From Gilichinskyi gelida (GTDB lineage Bacteria > Acidobacteriota > Thermoanaerobaculia > Gp7-AA8), in NCBI GenBank assembly GCA_038040385.1, contig JBBPII010000003.1:248001-312000 (forward strand): a stretch of DNA of 64,000 bases, in the 5' to 3' direction. Both the position numbers and the translations under genes were made by a program. Shown here one piece after another: positions 7,959 to 16,026 of this stretch. Below the pieces are notes generated by a model, which saw nothing but the letters and a program-made list of their open reading frames with translations, did no database searches and was not told the DNA's origin. Each line of letters opens with the position of its first letter. Positions within the stretch are counted from its first letter, which is position 1.

Positions 7959-8713
7959 CAGACCCTCGACAGGATTTCTTCGGACAGCGAGTAGTACTCC
8001 ATCGCCCCGCTGGACTTCGGCGCGAAGGTGAAGATCGATTCCTTGTACGCCGGGCTCTCCTCGAGCCGGATCGACTTGGTGATCACGGTGTTGAACAGCC
8101 GCTCCCCGAAGACCTGCCCGATCTGCGCGTGGATGTCGCGGGCCAGCGTGGTGCGGCGGTCGTGCATGGTGATCACCACGCCGAGGAGCTGCAGATTCGG
8201 ATTCGGCCGGGCCTTGATCTTCTCGATGGTTTCCAGCAGGTCATCCGTTCCCTCGAGGGCAAAATACGACGACTGGATCGGCACCAGCACGTGCGTCGAC
8301 GCCACCAGCGCGTTGACGGTGATCATCCCCAGGGTCGGCGGCGTGTCGATGAAGATGTAGTCGTACTCCGTCGCCGCGTCCTTCATCTTGTCCTTGAGCC
8401 GGAACGGGCCGTCCAGCTCGCCGATGAGCTTCGACTCCAGCTTGGCCAGCGCGATCTTCGACGGCGCGACGAAGAGGTTCGGCACCTGCGTGGGGATGAT
8501 GACGTCGTTGAACGAGAGCTCCTCGCTCACCAGCACGTCGAACATCGACTTCGATACCGTCCGCGGATCGACGAAGCTCATCGTCGAATTCGCCTGCGGA
8601 TCGAGGTCGATGAGGAGGGTTTTGAAGCCTTTGTTGGCGACGGCCGCGGCGAGGTTGATGGCGGTGGTGGTCTTGCCGACCCCGCCTTTTTGATTGGCTA
8701 CGGTAATGATCAT
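7958..8713 (-). CDS. parA: Chromosome-partitioning ATPase ParA (Soj)
   Basis: 251 aa. Deviant Walker-A ATPase that binds DNA non-specifically and drives ParB-parS segregation. Seen: KGGVGKTTTAINLA at residues 9-22, the LIDLDPQANST Walker A' strand, and IFIDTPPTLGMITVNALVAS with the Walker B Asp, then SSYFALEGTDDLLETI. Full length for chromosomal Soj-type proteins, with no N-terminal HTH extension of the plasmid type. It overlaps parB by one base. Confidence 0.95.
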   Translation of the reverse strand: MIITVANQKGGVGKTTTAINLAAAVANKGFKTLLIDLDPQANSTMSFVDPRTVSKSMFDVLVSEELSFNDVIIPTQVPNLFVAPSKIALAKLESKLIGELDGPFRLKDKMKDAATEYDYIFIDTPPTLGMITVNALVASTHVLVPIQSSYFALEGTDDLLETIEKIKARPNPNLQLLGVVITMHDRRTTLARDIHAQIGQVFGERLFNTVITKSIRLEESPAYKESIFTFAPKSSGAMEYYSLSEEILSRV

Positions 8714-8740
8714 GAACCGGGAGCGATTGTACCGCTCCGA

Positions 8741-9229
8741 TTACATCTTGTATTTGCCCAAATCGTCCGTATCCAACTGCTCGAACCATTTCTTGACCTT
8801 CTCGTCCTGATCCTCGGAGTCGGGCGAGATGGTCTGAGCCTGGTCGAGCACCGATTGCGCCACGAAGATCGGCGCGTCGGCGCGGAGGGCCAGGGCGATG
8901 GCGTCGCTGGGACGGGCGTCGAGCTCGAGGGTCCGCTCGCCGGTGATCACCCTGATCTGGGCGAAGAACGTCGAGTCGCGGAGATCGTTGATCACCACCC
9001 GCGTCACCCGCGCGTCGAGCTCGGAGATCATGTTGCGGAGCAGGTCGTGGGTCATGGGGCGCGGGGTGCTGACGTTCTCCAGCTGCAGTGCGATGGCGTT
9101 CGCTTCGAAGATGCCGACCCAGATGGGAAGGAAGAACTTCTCAGCGTCGTCCTTGAGCACCACGATGGGAGAGTTCGACACCGGGTCGAGCATCAGCCCT
9201 TTGATCGACATGGCGATGAGCTGCGTCAT
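8741..9229 (-). CDS. Bifunctional nuclease family protein (DUF151)
   Basis: 162 aa. The first 130 residues are a BFN/DUF151 domain: KGLMLDPVSNSPIVVLKD, FLPIWVGIFEANAIALQLE, and ELDARPSDAIALALRADAPIF, all hallmark segments. Members have been reported to have RNase/DNase activity, but their role in bacteria is poorly defined. A charged tail (DSEDQDEKVKKWFEQLD) follows, with a UvrB/C-like short helix. ATG 9229 overlaps the miaB stop as ATGA; the Met at 9211 is a second candidate. Co-transcribed with miaB, a pairing seen in many genomes. Confidence 0.88.
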   Translation of the reverse strand: MTQLIAMSIKGLMLDPVSNSPIVVLKDDAEKFFLPIWVGIFEANAIALQLENVSTPRPMTHDLLRNMISELDARVTRVVINDLRDSTFFAQIRVITGERTLELDARPSDAIALALRADAPIFVAQSVLDQAQTISPDSEDQDEKVKKWFEQLDTDDLGKYKM

Positions 9230-10524
9230 ACCAGAGCCTCCCCTCGCAGCGTGTGATGCTGCGCCGCATCGATGCGGACGCCAAGCATACTCCCCGGCAC
9301 GGCGGGGCGAGCGGCGGTGAAGTTGACGACGAAGTTGTCGTCGGTGCGTCCGGCGAACATCGCCGGGTCGTGCCTGCTCGGCCCTTCCACCAGCACGTCG
9401 AGCACGCGGCCGCGGTACGACTGGAGCTGCTCGGCCTTGATGCGCTCGTGCAGCGCGAACAGCCTGGTCAGGCGCTCCGAGGCCACCTCGTCGTCGACGG
9501 CGTCGCCGAGCTTGAGCGCCGGAGTGCCCGGCCGCGGCGAATACTTGAACGCGAACATCGAGCCGTAGCGGACCTCCTCGATCAACGAGAGGGACTCGGC
9601 GAAATCCTCCTCCGTCTCGCCGGGAAATCCGACGATCATGTCGGTCGAGAAATGGATCTCCGGGAGCGCCGCCCGGATGCGGGCGATCGTGTCGAGGTAC
9701 CGCGCGCGGGTATAGAGGCGTTTCATCCGCCGCAGGACCCTCGACGAGCCCGACTGCACCGGCAGATGCAGGTAGCGCGAGATGTTGGCGTGGTCGCGCA
9801 TGGCGGCGATCATCGAGTCGTTGACCTCGGCCGGATGCGAAGTCATGAACCGCAGCCGCGCCACGCCCGCGATCGCCGCGACCGCGGCGAGCAGCGCGCC
9901 GAAGTCGCGCGCGCTCAGAGGACAGCGATAGGCGTTGACGGTCTGTCCCAGCAGCTCGATCTCCACCCTCCCCGTCTCCACCGCCGCGCGCACCTCGGCC
10001 AGCACGTCGTCGAACGGACGGGAGACCTCGCGGCCGCGGGTGGTGGGAACGATGCAGAAGGTGCAGTTCTTGTTGCAGCCTTCGATGATGGTCACCTGCG
10101 CCTTGGTGGCCGACGGGCGGTCGATGGTCAGGTAGTCGTAGTGGCGATCCTCGGGGAAGTCGACGGCGACGGTGCGGCGGCCGTCGAGGATCTCGTCGAG
10201 GTAGCCGACATTTCCCGGCCCCATCACGAAGTCGACCCACGGCGCGCGGCGGCGGATGGCCTCCCCTTCCTGCTGCGCCACGCAGCCGCAGACGCCGATC
10301 TTCAGGTCGTCGCGCTGCGCCTTGAGCGCGCGAAGGCGGCCGAGGTGGGAGAAGACTTTCTGCTCCGCCTTGTCGCGGATCGAGCAGGTGTTGAGGAGGA
10401 TGAGATTGGCCTGCGACTCGTCGTCGACGCGGCGGTATCCGCGCAGTTTGAGACTGCCGGAGAGGCGCTGGCTGTCGAGATCGTTCATCTGACAGCCCCA
10501 GGTTTCGATGAAGAAGGTTTTCAT
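9226..10524 (-). CDS. miaB: tRNA-2-methylthio-N6-dimethylallyladenosine synthase MiaB
   Basis: 432 aa. Radical-SAM methylthiotransferase that adds the 2-methylthio group to i6A37 of tRNAs. Seen: the N-terminal cluster-binding domain with Cys in WGCQMND, NTCSIRDKAEQK and GVCGCVAQQ; the radical-SAM CxxxCxxC motif in GCNKNCTFCIVPTTRG near residue 150; SGSSRVLRRMKRLYTR; and a C-terminal TRAM domain from about residue 365. Length is normal. Its stop and start both overlap neighbours by four bases (ATGA), so it sits inside a tightly coupled run. Confidence 0.95.
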   Translation of the reverse strand: MKTFFIETWGCQMNDLDSQRLSGSLKLRGYRRVDDESQANLILLNTCSIRDKAEQKVFSHLGRLRALKAQRDDLKIGVCGCVAQQEGEAIRRRAPWVDFVMGPGNVGYLDEILDGRRTVAVDFPEDRHYDYLTIDRPSATKAQVTIIEGCNKNCTFCIVPTTRGREVSRPFDDVLAEVRAAVETGRVEIELLGQTVNAYRCPLSARDFGALLAAVAAIAGVARLRFMTSHPAEVNDSMIAAMRDHANISRYLHLPVQSGSSRVLRRMKRLYTRARYLDTIARIRAALPEIHFSTDMIVGFPGETEEDFAESLSLIEEVRYGSMFAFKYSPRPGTPALKLGDAVDDEVASERLTRLFALHERIKAEQLQSYRGRVLDVLVEGPSRHDPAMFAGRTDDNFVVNFTAARPAVPGSMLGVRIDAAQHHTLRGEALV

Positions 10525-10988
10525 TGGAGTTTCGGAGTGAGCGTGGCCAGCACTTCGCGGGCGTCGGCCAGCTCTTTCCGCGCGGCGTCCAACTGCTTCT
10601 TGGTCTGATCGAAGCGCGGCGCGATGGTGGTGTCGCGGTAGCTCGGGTCGGCGGCCTCGTAGTAGGACTGCTCGATTCGGGCGAGGTCCTTCTCCAGCGC
10701 GGCGACTTTGACCTCGGCGTCGGCGACGCGCTTCTGGGTGGCGGCGAGGGCCTTTTTCTTCGCTTCGTGGAGGGCCAGCGAGGACGCTGGCGGGCCAGCC
10801 GGCGGGGACGCCGGCGTTCCGGCGGCGGGCAGCTCGACGATCTTGCCGGAGGACTTCTTGACGTCGGCGTTGGTGATCGGCTTCTTCGGCAGCGGCTTCT
10901 TCGCGCCGCCGTTGGCCTTGGCCGCTTTCACCAGCGGCGAGTCGTCGTTGAGGAGCATTAGTACGATTAGTACTATTTTGATCATCAT
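10521..10988 (-). CDS. Small coiled-coil protein with signal-like N-terminus
   Basis: 155 aa, no family recognised. A short hydrophobic start (MMIKIVLIVLMLL) could be a signal or anchor. A Lys-rich part follows, then a low-complexity stretch PAAGTPASPPAGPPASS, then a long coiled coil from about residue 78 to the end (KRVADAEVKVAALEKDLARI and onward). The Ala/Pro stretch is encoded by a repeat (10777-10822) that encodes nearly the same peptide in SppA (48367). Start 10988 overlaps the cupin stop as ATGA. Perhaps an envelope protein; function unknown. Confidence 0.65.
   Translation of the reverse strand: MMIKIVLIVLMLLNDDSPLVKAAKANGGAKKPLPKKPITNADVKKSSGKIVELPAAGTPASPPAGPPASSLALHEAKKKALAATQKRVADAEVKVAALEKDLARIEQSYYEAADPSYRDTTIAPRFDQTKKQLDAARKELADAREVLATLTPKLQ
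10777..10822. repeat. Family R7 repeat (GCGAGGACGC...GGCGTTCCGG) inside a CDS
   Basis: A palindromic 46-bp unit with arms around GGGCCAGCCGG. It is translated as AGTPASPPAGPPASS in the coiled-coil protein. Copies lie at 48367-48411 (inside sppA, same translated frame) and 63675-63723 (intergenic). Confidence 0.75.
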
Positions 10989-11371
10989 GGCGCGCTCGTT
11001 CCCGTCCGGCCGTAGCGATCGTCGAGACGGATCACGTCGTCGAGCTCCGGCGTGGAGACCTCGGCGACGTCGGTGTCGGCGACCGCTTCCATCCGATGAA
11101 TGAGGCCCGGCGGGATGTGAAACGCCTCGCCGGCCCGCAGCGCCAGCTCGCGCCGGTCGCCGTCGTACTCGATGGTCAGCTTCAGCTCTCCGCCGACAAC
11201 GTACAACGTCTCTTCTTTCATTTCGTGGTACTGCAGGCTGAGGCACTCCCCTTTCGCGATGTGCAGGATCTTGCCGACGTAGCGGTCCGTCTTGGCGAAG
11301 ATCAGCTCGTAGCCCCACGGCTTCGGCACGCGCTTCACGTCGCGATGGCGGAAGAGATCTTCATGACTCAT
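10985..11371 (-). CDS. Cupin-domain protein (sugar-phosphate isomerase type II-like)
   Basis: 128 aa, a single cupin fold. KPWGYELIFAKTDRYVGKIL at the start, LSLQYHEMKEETLYVVGGE with the metal-binding HxnE set (His and two Glu), and AFHIPPGLIHRMEA with the second His match the isomerase-type cupin at the end of bifunctional mannose-1-phosphate guanylyltransferases. It may isomerise or sense a sugar phosphate; substrate unknown. ATG 11371 overlaps the ptsI stop as ATGA, so it is co-expressed with the PTS proteins, which fits a sugar-phosphate role. Confidence 0.8.
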   Translation of the reverse strand: MSHEDLFRHRDVKRVPKPWGYELIFAKTDRYVGKILHIAKGECLSLQYHEMKEETLYVVGGELKLTIEYDGDRRELALRAGEAFHIPPGLIHRMEAVADTDVAEVSTPELDDVIRLDDRYGRTGTSAP

Positions 11372-13155
11372 GTCGATTTGCTGACCAGCCCTTCCGGAAA
11401 GCGCATGGCGACGCTCTCGATGATGAACTCCTCGATCTCCTGCGCGGTCTTCTTCTCCAGCGCCGTCTCGGCGATGCGCCGGCAGTCGCGGTAGCGCACC
11501 GAGCGCACGATGTTCTTGATCACCGGGATCGACGACGGATTCATCGAGAAGACGTCCAGGCCGAGGCCGATGAGCACGATGGCGTAGATCGGATCGGCGG
11601 CCATCTCCCCGCACATGGAGACTGGGATGCCGGCGCGCTTGCCGGCGTCGATGATCATCTTCACCAGGCGCAGGATCGCCGGATGCAGCGGCTCGTACAG
11701 ATAGCTGACGTTCTCGTTCGAGCGGTCGATGGCCAGGGAGTACTGAATGAGGTCGTTGGTGCCGATGGCGAAGAAGTCCGACTCCTCGGCCAGGTGATCG
11801 GCGATCAGCGCCGCCGACGGCACCTCGACCATGATGCCGATCTTCAGGTCGCGGTTGTACGGCAACCCCTCGGCGTCGAGCTCCCCTTTGATCTCGCGGA
11901 TCAGCGTCTTCACCTGCCGCAGCTCCTGCACGCCGCTGACGAGCGGGAACATGACGCGGATGTTGCCGTGCGCGGAGGCGCGCAGCAGCGCCCGGAGCTG
12001 GGTGTGGAACATGTCGCGGTGCTTCATGCAGAGGCGCAGGCCGCGCAGCCCGAGCACCGGATTGTCCTCTTTGGAGCCGATGACCTCCCGCGCCAGTTTC
12101 TTTCCGCCGAGGTCGAACGTGCGGATGATGCACGGCTGCGGCGCCAGCGCCTCCGCCAGCGACTTGTAGAGCTGGAAGTGCTCCTCTTCGTTCGGCAGCA
12201 GCGGGCTCTTGGCCATGTACAGAAATTCGGAGCGATAGAGTCCGATCCCCTCCGCGCCGAACTTGATGGCGTCCTTCAGCTCCTCGACCAGCTCGATGTT
12301 GGCCTGCAGCGTGATGCGCCGCTCGTCCTTGGTGACGGCGACGAGGTCGCGGTTTGCGAGTAGGCGCCGCTCGGCTTCCTCGTGGCGGATCTCGCGCGCC
12401 TGGTACTCGGCGATCATGGCCTGGGTCGGATTGACGAGCAGCGTGCCTTCGTATCCGTCGACGATGACCATCTCGTCGTTGTCGATCATCTTCGTCAGGC
12501 GCGGCACGCCGATCACGGCGGGCATGAACAGCGACTTGGCGATGATCGACGTATGCGAGGTCCGCCCTCCCGTCTCGGTGGCGAAGCCGACGATCGGGCG
12601 GCGGTTGAAGTGGATGGTGTCGGACGGCGTGAGGTCGTCGGCCAGGATGATCACGTCGTGGGTGATCTCCGAGAGGTCGTGGTGGGCCACGCCCATGAGG
12701 TTGGTCTGCACGCGCTCCGCGACGTCCTTGACGTCCGCCACGCGCTCGCGCAAGTAGTGGTCGTCGAAGCTCTCGAAGCGCGCCTGCAGCTCTTCCTGCA
12801 CCTCGGCCAGGGCCCACTCGGCGTTGACCTGCTCGTCCTGGATCTTCTGCACCACTTTGTCGGCGAACGAGGGGTCGCTGACCATCATGGCGTGGGCCTC
12901 GAAGATCGAGCCGTACTCGTCGCCCATGGAGCGGCTGACGCGCTGCGCCAGCTCGCGCAACTGCACCTGGGTCTTCTCGATCGCATCGAGGAAGCGGGCG
13001 ACCTCCGCCTCGACTTTCTCTTCGTGGATGGGGACGCGGTAGACCGCCGCCTCGCGCCGCTCGATGATCACCGCGCGGCCGATGGCGATGCCCGGCGACA
13101 CGCCGATGCCTTTGTAGGTGCGGATGTCGCTCCGGGCGTGGGCCGTTTGGGTCAC
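11368..13155 (-). CDS. ptsI: PTS phosphoenolpyruvate-protein phosphotransferase (enzyme I)
   Basis: 595 aa from a GTG at 13155. Takes phosphate from PEP and passes it to HPr. Seen: KGIGVSPGIAIGRAVII, the phospho-histidine motif GGRTSHTSIIAKS near residue 200, GAEGIGLYRSEFLYM, the PEP-binding NPVLGLRGLRLCM, IGIMVEVPSAAL, FAIGTNDLIQYSLAIDR, and the active-site Cys in VSMCGEMAAD. The GTG is preferred because an upstream ATG at 13230 lies within a repeat element and would add 25 residues with no family match; no good Shine-Dalgarno precedes either. The repeat 13171-13245 separates it from HPr. Confidence 0.92.
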   Translation of the reverse strand: MTQTAHARSDIRTYKGIGVSPGIAIGRAVIIERREAAVYRVPIHEEKVEAEVARFLDAIEKTQVQLRELAQRVSRSMGDEYGSIFEAHAMMVSDPSFADKVVQKIQDEQVNAEWALAEVQEELQARFESFDDHYLRERVADVKDVAERVQTNLMGVAHHDLSEITHDVIILADDLTPSDTIHFNRRPIVGFATETGGRTSHTSIIAKSLFMPAVIGVPRLTKMIDNDEMVIVDGYEGTLLVNPTQAMIAEYQAREIRHEEAERRLLANRDLVAVTKDERRITLQANIELVEELKDAIKFGAEGIGLYRSEFLYMAKSPLLPNEEEHFQLYKSLAEALAPQPCIIRTFDLGGKKLAREVIGSKEDNPVLGLRGLRLCMKHRDMFHTQLRALLRASAHGNIRVMFPLVSGVQELRQVKTLIREIKGELDAEGLPYNRDLKIGIMVEVPSAALIADHLAEESDFFAIGTNDLIQYSLAIDRSNENVSYLYEPLHPAILRLVKMIIDAGKRAGIPVSMCGEMAADPIYAIVLIGLGLDVFSMNPSSIPVIKNIVRSVRYRDCRRIAETALEKKTAQEIEEFIIESVAMRFPEGLVSKST

Positions 13156-13170
13156 GAAGGCATTGTAAGC

Positions 13171-13245
13171 GTTCGCCGTTGACCGTTGGCCGTTGGCCGA
13201 GAGTGATTCGAGGGAACGGTCAACGGCCAACAGCCAACGGCGAAC
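13171..13245. repeat. Family R2 palindrome (GTTGGCCGTTGGCC) between HPr and EI genes
   Basis: Near-perfect inverted repeat: GTTCGCCGTTGACCGTTGGC at the left against GCCAACAGCCAACGGCGAAC at the right, with a loop around GAGTGATTCGAGGGAACG. It sits between two co-transcribed genes and could reduce or protect the downstream transcript. Other copies: 28748-28810 and 38843-38908. Confidence 0.85.
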
Positions 13246-13246
13246 A

Positions 13247-13516
13247 CTATTCGCTCTCGTCGAACTTGGCGTCGATCAGCTTCTCGATGGCCTCGACCGC
13301 TTCGGCCTCGTCCTCGCCGTCGGCGCGCACGGTGATCACCGAGCCGCGGCCGGCGGCGAGCAGGAGGATGCCGAGGATCGACTTGCCGTCGACCTCCTCG
13401 TCCCCCTTGCGGATCTTGATGTCGCACTTGAAGCGCGCGGCGGTGTGCACCAGCTTCGCGGCCGCGCGCGCGTGCAGGCCGAGCTTGTTCTTGATCTCGA
13501 CGTCTTTGGTGATCAC
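13247..13516 (-). CDS. ptsH: Phosphocarrier protein HPr
   Basis: 89 aa from GTG 13516. Carries phosphate from enzyme I at His15 (NKLGLHARAAAK), and has Ser46 in the HprK target motif GKSILGILLL; numbering falls exactly on the canonical positions. Both residues being present, with hprK nearby, suggests dual control by PEP-dependent and ATP-dependent phosphorylation. The GTG overlaps the EIIA stop as GTGA, which fixes the start. Slightly longer C-terminus than usual (AKFDESE). Confidence 0.93.
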   Translation of the reverse strand: MITKDVEIKNKLGLHARAAAKLVHTAARFKCDIKIRKGDEEVDGKSILGILLLAAGRGSVITVRADGEDEAEAVEAIEKLIDAKFDESE

Positions 13517-13920
13517 TGCGTGGTTACCGACAGCAGGTCCGAAGCGACGCGGATCGCCTTCGATCCCTTCTCGATGATCACGTGCGCCAGGACGGTGACG
13601 TCGCGCGCGTCGCGCTGCATGGTGGCGAACTTCACGATCATCGGAAGGTTCACGCCGGTGATGATCTCCACGCGGTCCTTCTCCAGAAACGAGAGGCTGA
13701 TGTTGCTCGGCGTGCCGCCGAACATGTCGGTGAAGATGATCACGCTGTCGGCGCCGAGGCGGTCGAGCGCTTTGCGGATTTTCTCCCGCGCCTCGTCCAC
13801 CGAGTCGGTCCACTCCAGCGGGACCGCCTCGATCAGTCCGATGTTGGTCTCGATTCTCTGCGCTGCGTTCAGAAGCTCATTGGCCAGATGGCCGTGGGTC
13901 ACGATTAGGGCACCGATCAA
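13513..13920 (-). CDS. PTS mannose-family EIIA component
   Basis: 135 aa. Mannose-class EIIA domain: MIGALIVTHGHLANELLNAA with the phosphorylated His (VTHGH), then IIFTDMFGGTPSNISLSFL and a C-terminal helix. In transporters it relays phosphate from HPr to EIIB. No EIIB, EIIC or EIID gene is in the window, so this may be a regulatory subunit, as described for incomplete PTS systems in other Gram-negative bacteria. Coupled to HPr by GTGA overlap. Confidence 0.9.
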   Translation of the reverse strand: MIGALIVTHGHLANELLNAAQRIETNIGLIEAVPLEWTDSVDEAREKIRKALDRLGADSVIIFTDMFGGTPSNISLSFLEKDRVEIITGVNLPMIVKFATMQRDARDVTVLAHVIIEKGSKAIRVASDLLSVTTQ

Positions 13921-13964
13921 GAAAGTCTCCTCTGCGACGGCGAATCATACGGTAATCGCCCCAC

Positions 13965-14831
13965 TTACCTCCGGCAGTCGCGGTGAACGATCTCCACGCT
14001 GTACCCCCGCTCGAGCAGGTCGTCCGCCAGCCGCTGGCCGATGGCCACCGAGCGGTGCCTCCCTCCCGTGCAGCCGATTCCGATGGTCAGGTAGCTCTTC
14101 ATCTCCTTCTGGTACTCCGGCAGAAGGTAGGTCACGAAGTCGAGCAGCTTGGCGTAGAAGATCTCGTACTCCGGCTGCGCCCTCAGGTACTCGACGATCT
14201 CCGGATCGAGGCCGATCTTCGGCCGCAGCTCTTCAATGAAATGGGGATTGGGCAGGAAGCGGACGTCGAAGAGCAGGTCGACGTTGTACGGCATGGAGTA
14301 CTTGAAGCCGAAGGTGATGATGGTGACCAGCAGAGAGACCTTCTCGCCCGGCAACTGAAACCGGCGCATGATCTCCGCCTTCAGCTCGTGCACGGAGAAC
14401 TGCGACGTATCGAGGACCATGTTGGCCAGCGACTTGACCTCGGTCAGCGCGTCGCGCTCGGCCTGGATGGCTTCCATGATCGGGAGGTCCTTCGCCAACG
14501 GGTGCGGCCGCCGCGTCTCCGAGTAGCGGCGGGCCAGCACTTCGTCGGTGGCCTCCAGGAAGATCAGCACGACGTGGGGCACGCGTTTCTGGATGCGCTC
14601 GCGATAGAACTGCGGGAAGACCGTCGCGAAGTCGTGGGTCCGGACGTCGACCACGATGCCCACCCGGGTGGCGTTCTCGTGGGTCCCCACTTCGTCGAGG
14701 AAGGGCTCGATCAGCTCGATCGGCAGGTTGTCGCAGCAGTAGAAGCCGAGGTCCTCGAGGGTGGACTGGACGTAGCTCTTCCCGGAGCCGGAGAGGCCGG
14801 TGATGATGACGAGGTACTGGGGCTGGTTCAT
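13965..14831 (-). CDS. rapZ: RNase adapter protein RapZ
   Basis: 288 aa. N-terminal P-loop NTPase (IITGLSGSGKSYVQSTLEDL) with YCCDNLPIELI, and a C-terminal domain with FLPNPHFIEELR, ETYEIFYAKLLDF-like region and the signature GIGCTGGRHRSVAI. In E. coli it presents small RNAs controlling GlmS to RNase E; in other bacteria the role is less clear. Its position between hprK and the PTS genes is the classical one. A direct-repeat hairpin (14834-14908) lies just upstream of the ATG. Confidence 0.93.
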   Translation of the reverse strand: MNQPQYLVIITGLSGSGKSYVQSTLEDLGFYCCDNLPIELIEPFLDEVGTHENATRVGIVVDVRTHDFATVFPQFYRERIQKRVPHVVLIFLEATDEVLARRYSETRRPHPLAKDLPIMEAIQAERDALTEVKSLANMVLDTSQFSVHELKAEIMRRFQLPGEKVSLLVTIITFGFKYSMPYNVDLLFDVRFLPNPHFIEELRPKIGLDPEIVEYLRAQPEYEIFYAKLLDFVTYLLPEYQKEMKSYLTIGIGCTGGRHRSVAIGQRLADDLLERGYSVEIVHRDCRR

Positions 14832-14833
14832 GG

Positions 14834-14908
14834 AACGATGAACGATGAACGATGAACGATGAACCGGTCAAGATTCTGGTCATCGTTCATCGTTCATCCT
14901 TCATCGTT
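14834..14908. repeat. Palindrome of GAACGAT/ATCGTTC units
   Basis: Four tandem AACGATG units followed, after about 20 bases, by the inverted ATCGTTC units. This gives a long hairpin between rapZ and hprK. The right arm supplies the last codons of hprK (RQR and stop). No other copy was seen in the window. Confidence 0.8.
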
Positions 14909-15980
14909 GCCTTCTCGTCCGGTCTAAAACGTGCGGGTCGAAGCGCGTCCGGGTGTGCATGCTGCGCAGCTCGGAGCTGGTCATCTCGGAGGGATTGGTG
15001 GGCGGCAACGCGGATGCGGTGCCGCCGCCCTGCCGGGCGATCTGCTCGTCGATCTTGCGGGTGAACTCGCGCGCGGAGTCGTAGCCCTGCAGTTTCATCA
15101 GGTGGTTGCGGGCGGCGATCTCCACCAGCAGCGCCAGGTTGCGACCCGAGGCGACCGGCAGGCGGACGTACGGCTTCGGCACGCCGAGCAGCTCGTAGGT
15201 CTCGCCGGCGATGCCGAGGCGGTCGTACTCGGTGCCTTCCACCCACTTCTCCAGCTTCACCACCAGATCGATCGGCTTGACGTCGCGCGTGGAGGCCACG
15301 CCGAAGAGGTCCTTGATGTCGATGATGCCGATGCCGCGGAGCTCCATGTGGTGGCGAAGCAGGTCGCTGGAGTAGCCGAGCAGGACGTCGTTCGGGTGGC
15401 GCTTGACGATGACCATGTCGTCGGCGATGAGGCGATGTCCGCGATAGATCAGATCGAGCGCGCACTCGCTCTTGCCGATGCCGCTGTCGCCGAGGAGCAG
15501 CACGCCGATGCCGTAGACGTCGAGAAGGCCGGAGTGCATGGTCACCTTGGGCGCCATGGTCTCCTCGAGGAAGTACTGGGTGCGGGTGATGGCCGTCGAC
15601 GACATCGCCGTGGTCGACAACAGCGGCACCGAGCGCTTCTCGCACTCGTGCTTGAACTCCTCGAGCGGGGTGATGCCCTTGGTGACGATGAAGCAGGAGA
15701 CGTCGAGGCCGGCCACGTCGCGCACGCGCTTCTCGCGCAGGCGCGGCGGAAGGCTCTGCAGATACTTGGTCTCCGACTCGCCGATGATCTGCACCCGCCA
15801 CGGCTTGATGTACTCGTAGTAGCCGGCGAAGGCCAGCCCCGGCTTCTGCACGCGAGGGCGGAGGATGGCGCGGTCGAGACCGTCGTCGCCGGTGATGAGC
15901 TTCAGCGCGAGGTCGTCGAGCTCCGGCGATAGCAGGGCGCGGGCGGTGGTCTGGAGGAAGTCCTCTCCTTGTTGCGGCAC
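14901..15980 (-). CDS. hprK: HPr kinase/phosphorylase
   Basis: 359 aa. Phosphorylates and dephosphorylates HPr at Ser46. Seen: the N-terminal domain with LRPRVQKPGLAFAGYYEYI, the catalytic Walker A GDSGIGKSECALDLI near residue 160, LIADDMVIVKR, and the signature MELRGIGIIDIKDLFG, followed by RLGIAGETYELLG. It is longer than typical forms, with an extra C-terminal tail rich in Ser, Thr and Arg of about 40 residues, whose last residues come from a repeat. Classical for Gram-positives, but also found in several Gram-negative groups next to rpoN and ptsH, as here. Confidence 0.93.
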   Translation of the reverse strand: MPQQGEDFLQTTARALLSPELDDLALKLITGDDGLDRAILRPRVQKPGLAFAGYYEYIKPWRVQIIGESETKYLQSLPPRLREKRVRDVAGLDVSCFIVTKGITPLEEFKHECEKRSVPLLSTTAMSSTAITRTQYFLEETMAPKVTMHSGLLDVYGIGVLLLGDSGIGKSECALDLIYRGHRLIADDMVIVKRHPNDVLLGYSSDLLRHHMELRGIGIIDIKDLFGVASTRDVKPIDLVVKLEKWVEGTEYDRLGIAGETYELLGVPKPYVRLPVASGRNLALLVEIAARNHLMKLQGYDSAREFTRKIDEQIARQGGGTASALPPTNPSEMTSSELRSMHTRTRFDPHVLDRTRRQR

Positions 15981-15993
15981 GAGGCTATGGTAC

Positions 15994-16015
15994 AGGACGG
16001 GCTAAAGCCCGTCCT
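15994..16015. repeat. Small perfect hairpin between hpf and hprK
   Basis: AGGACGGGCT and AGCCCGTCCT form a 10-bp stem with a 2-base loop. It lies in the short gap inside the minus-strand run and could attenuate or stabilise transcripts. No T-tract. Confidence 0.7.
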
Positions 16016-16026
16016 ACATCGGGAAT

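Noticed and set aside
13156..13230. Longer N-terminus of enzyme I from ATG 13230
   Set aside because: The added residues are translated repeat R2 and have no counterpart in the family.
14834..14908. CRISPR-like array of GAACGAT units
   Set aside because: Units are 7 bases with no spacers; it is a simple inverted-repeat hairpin.
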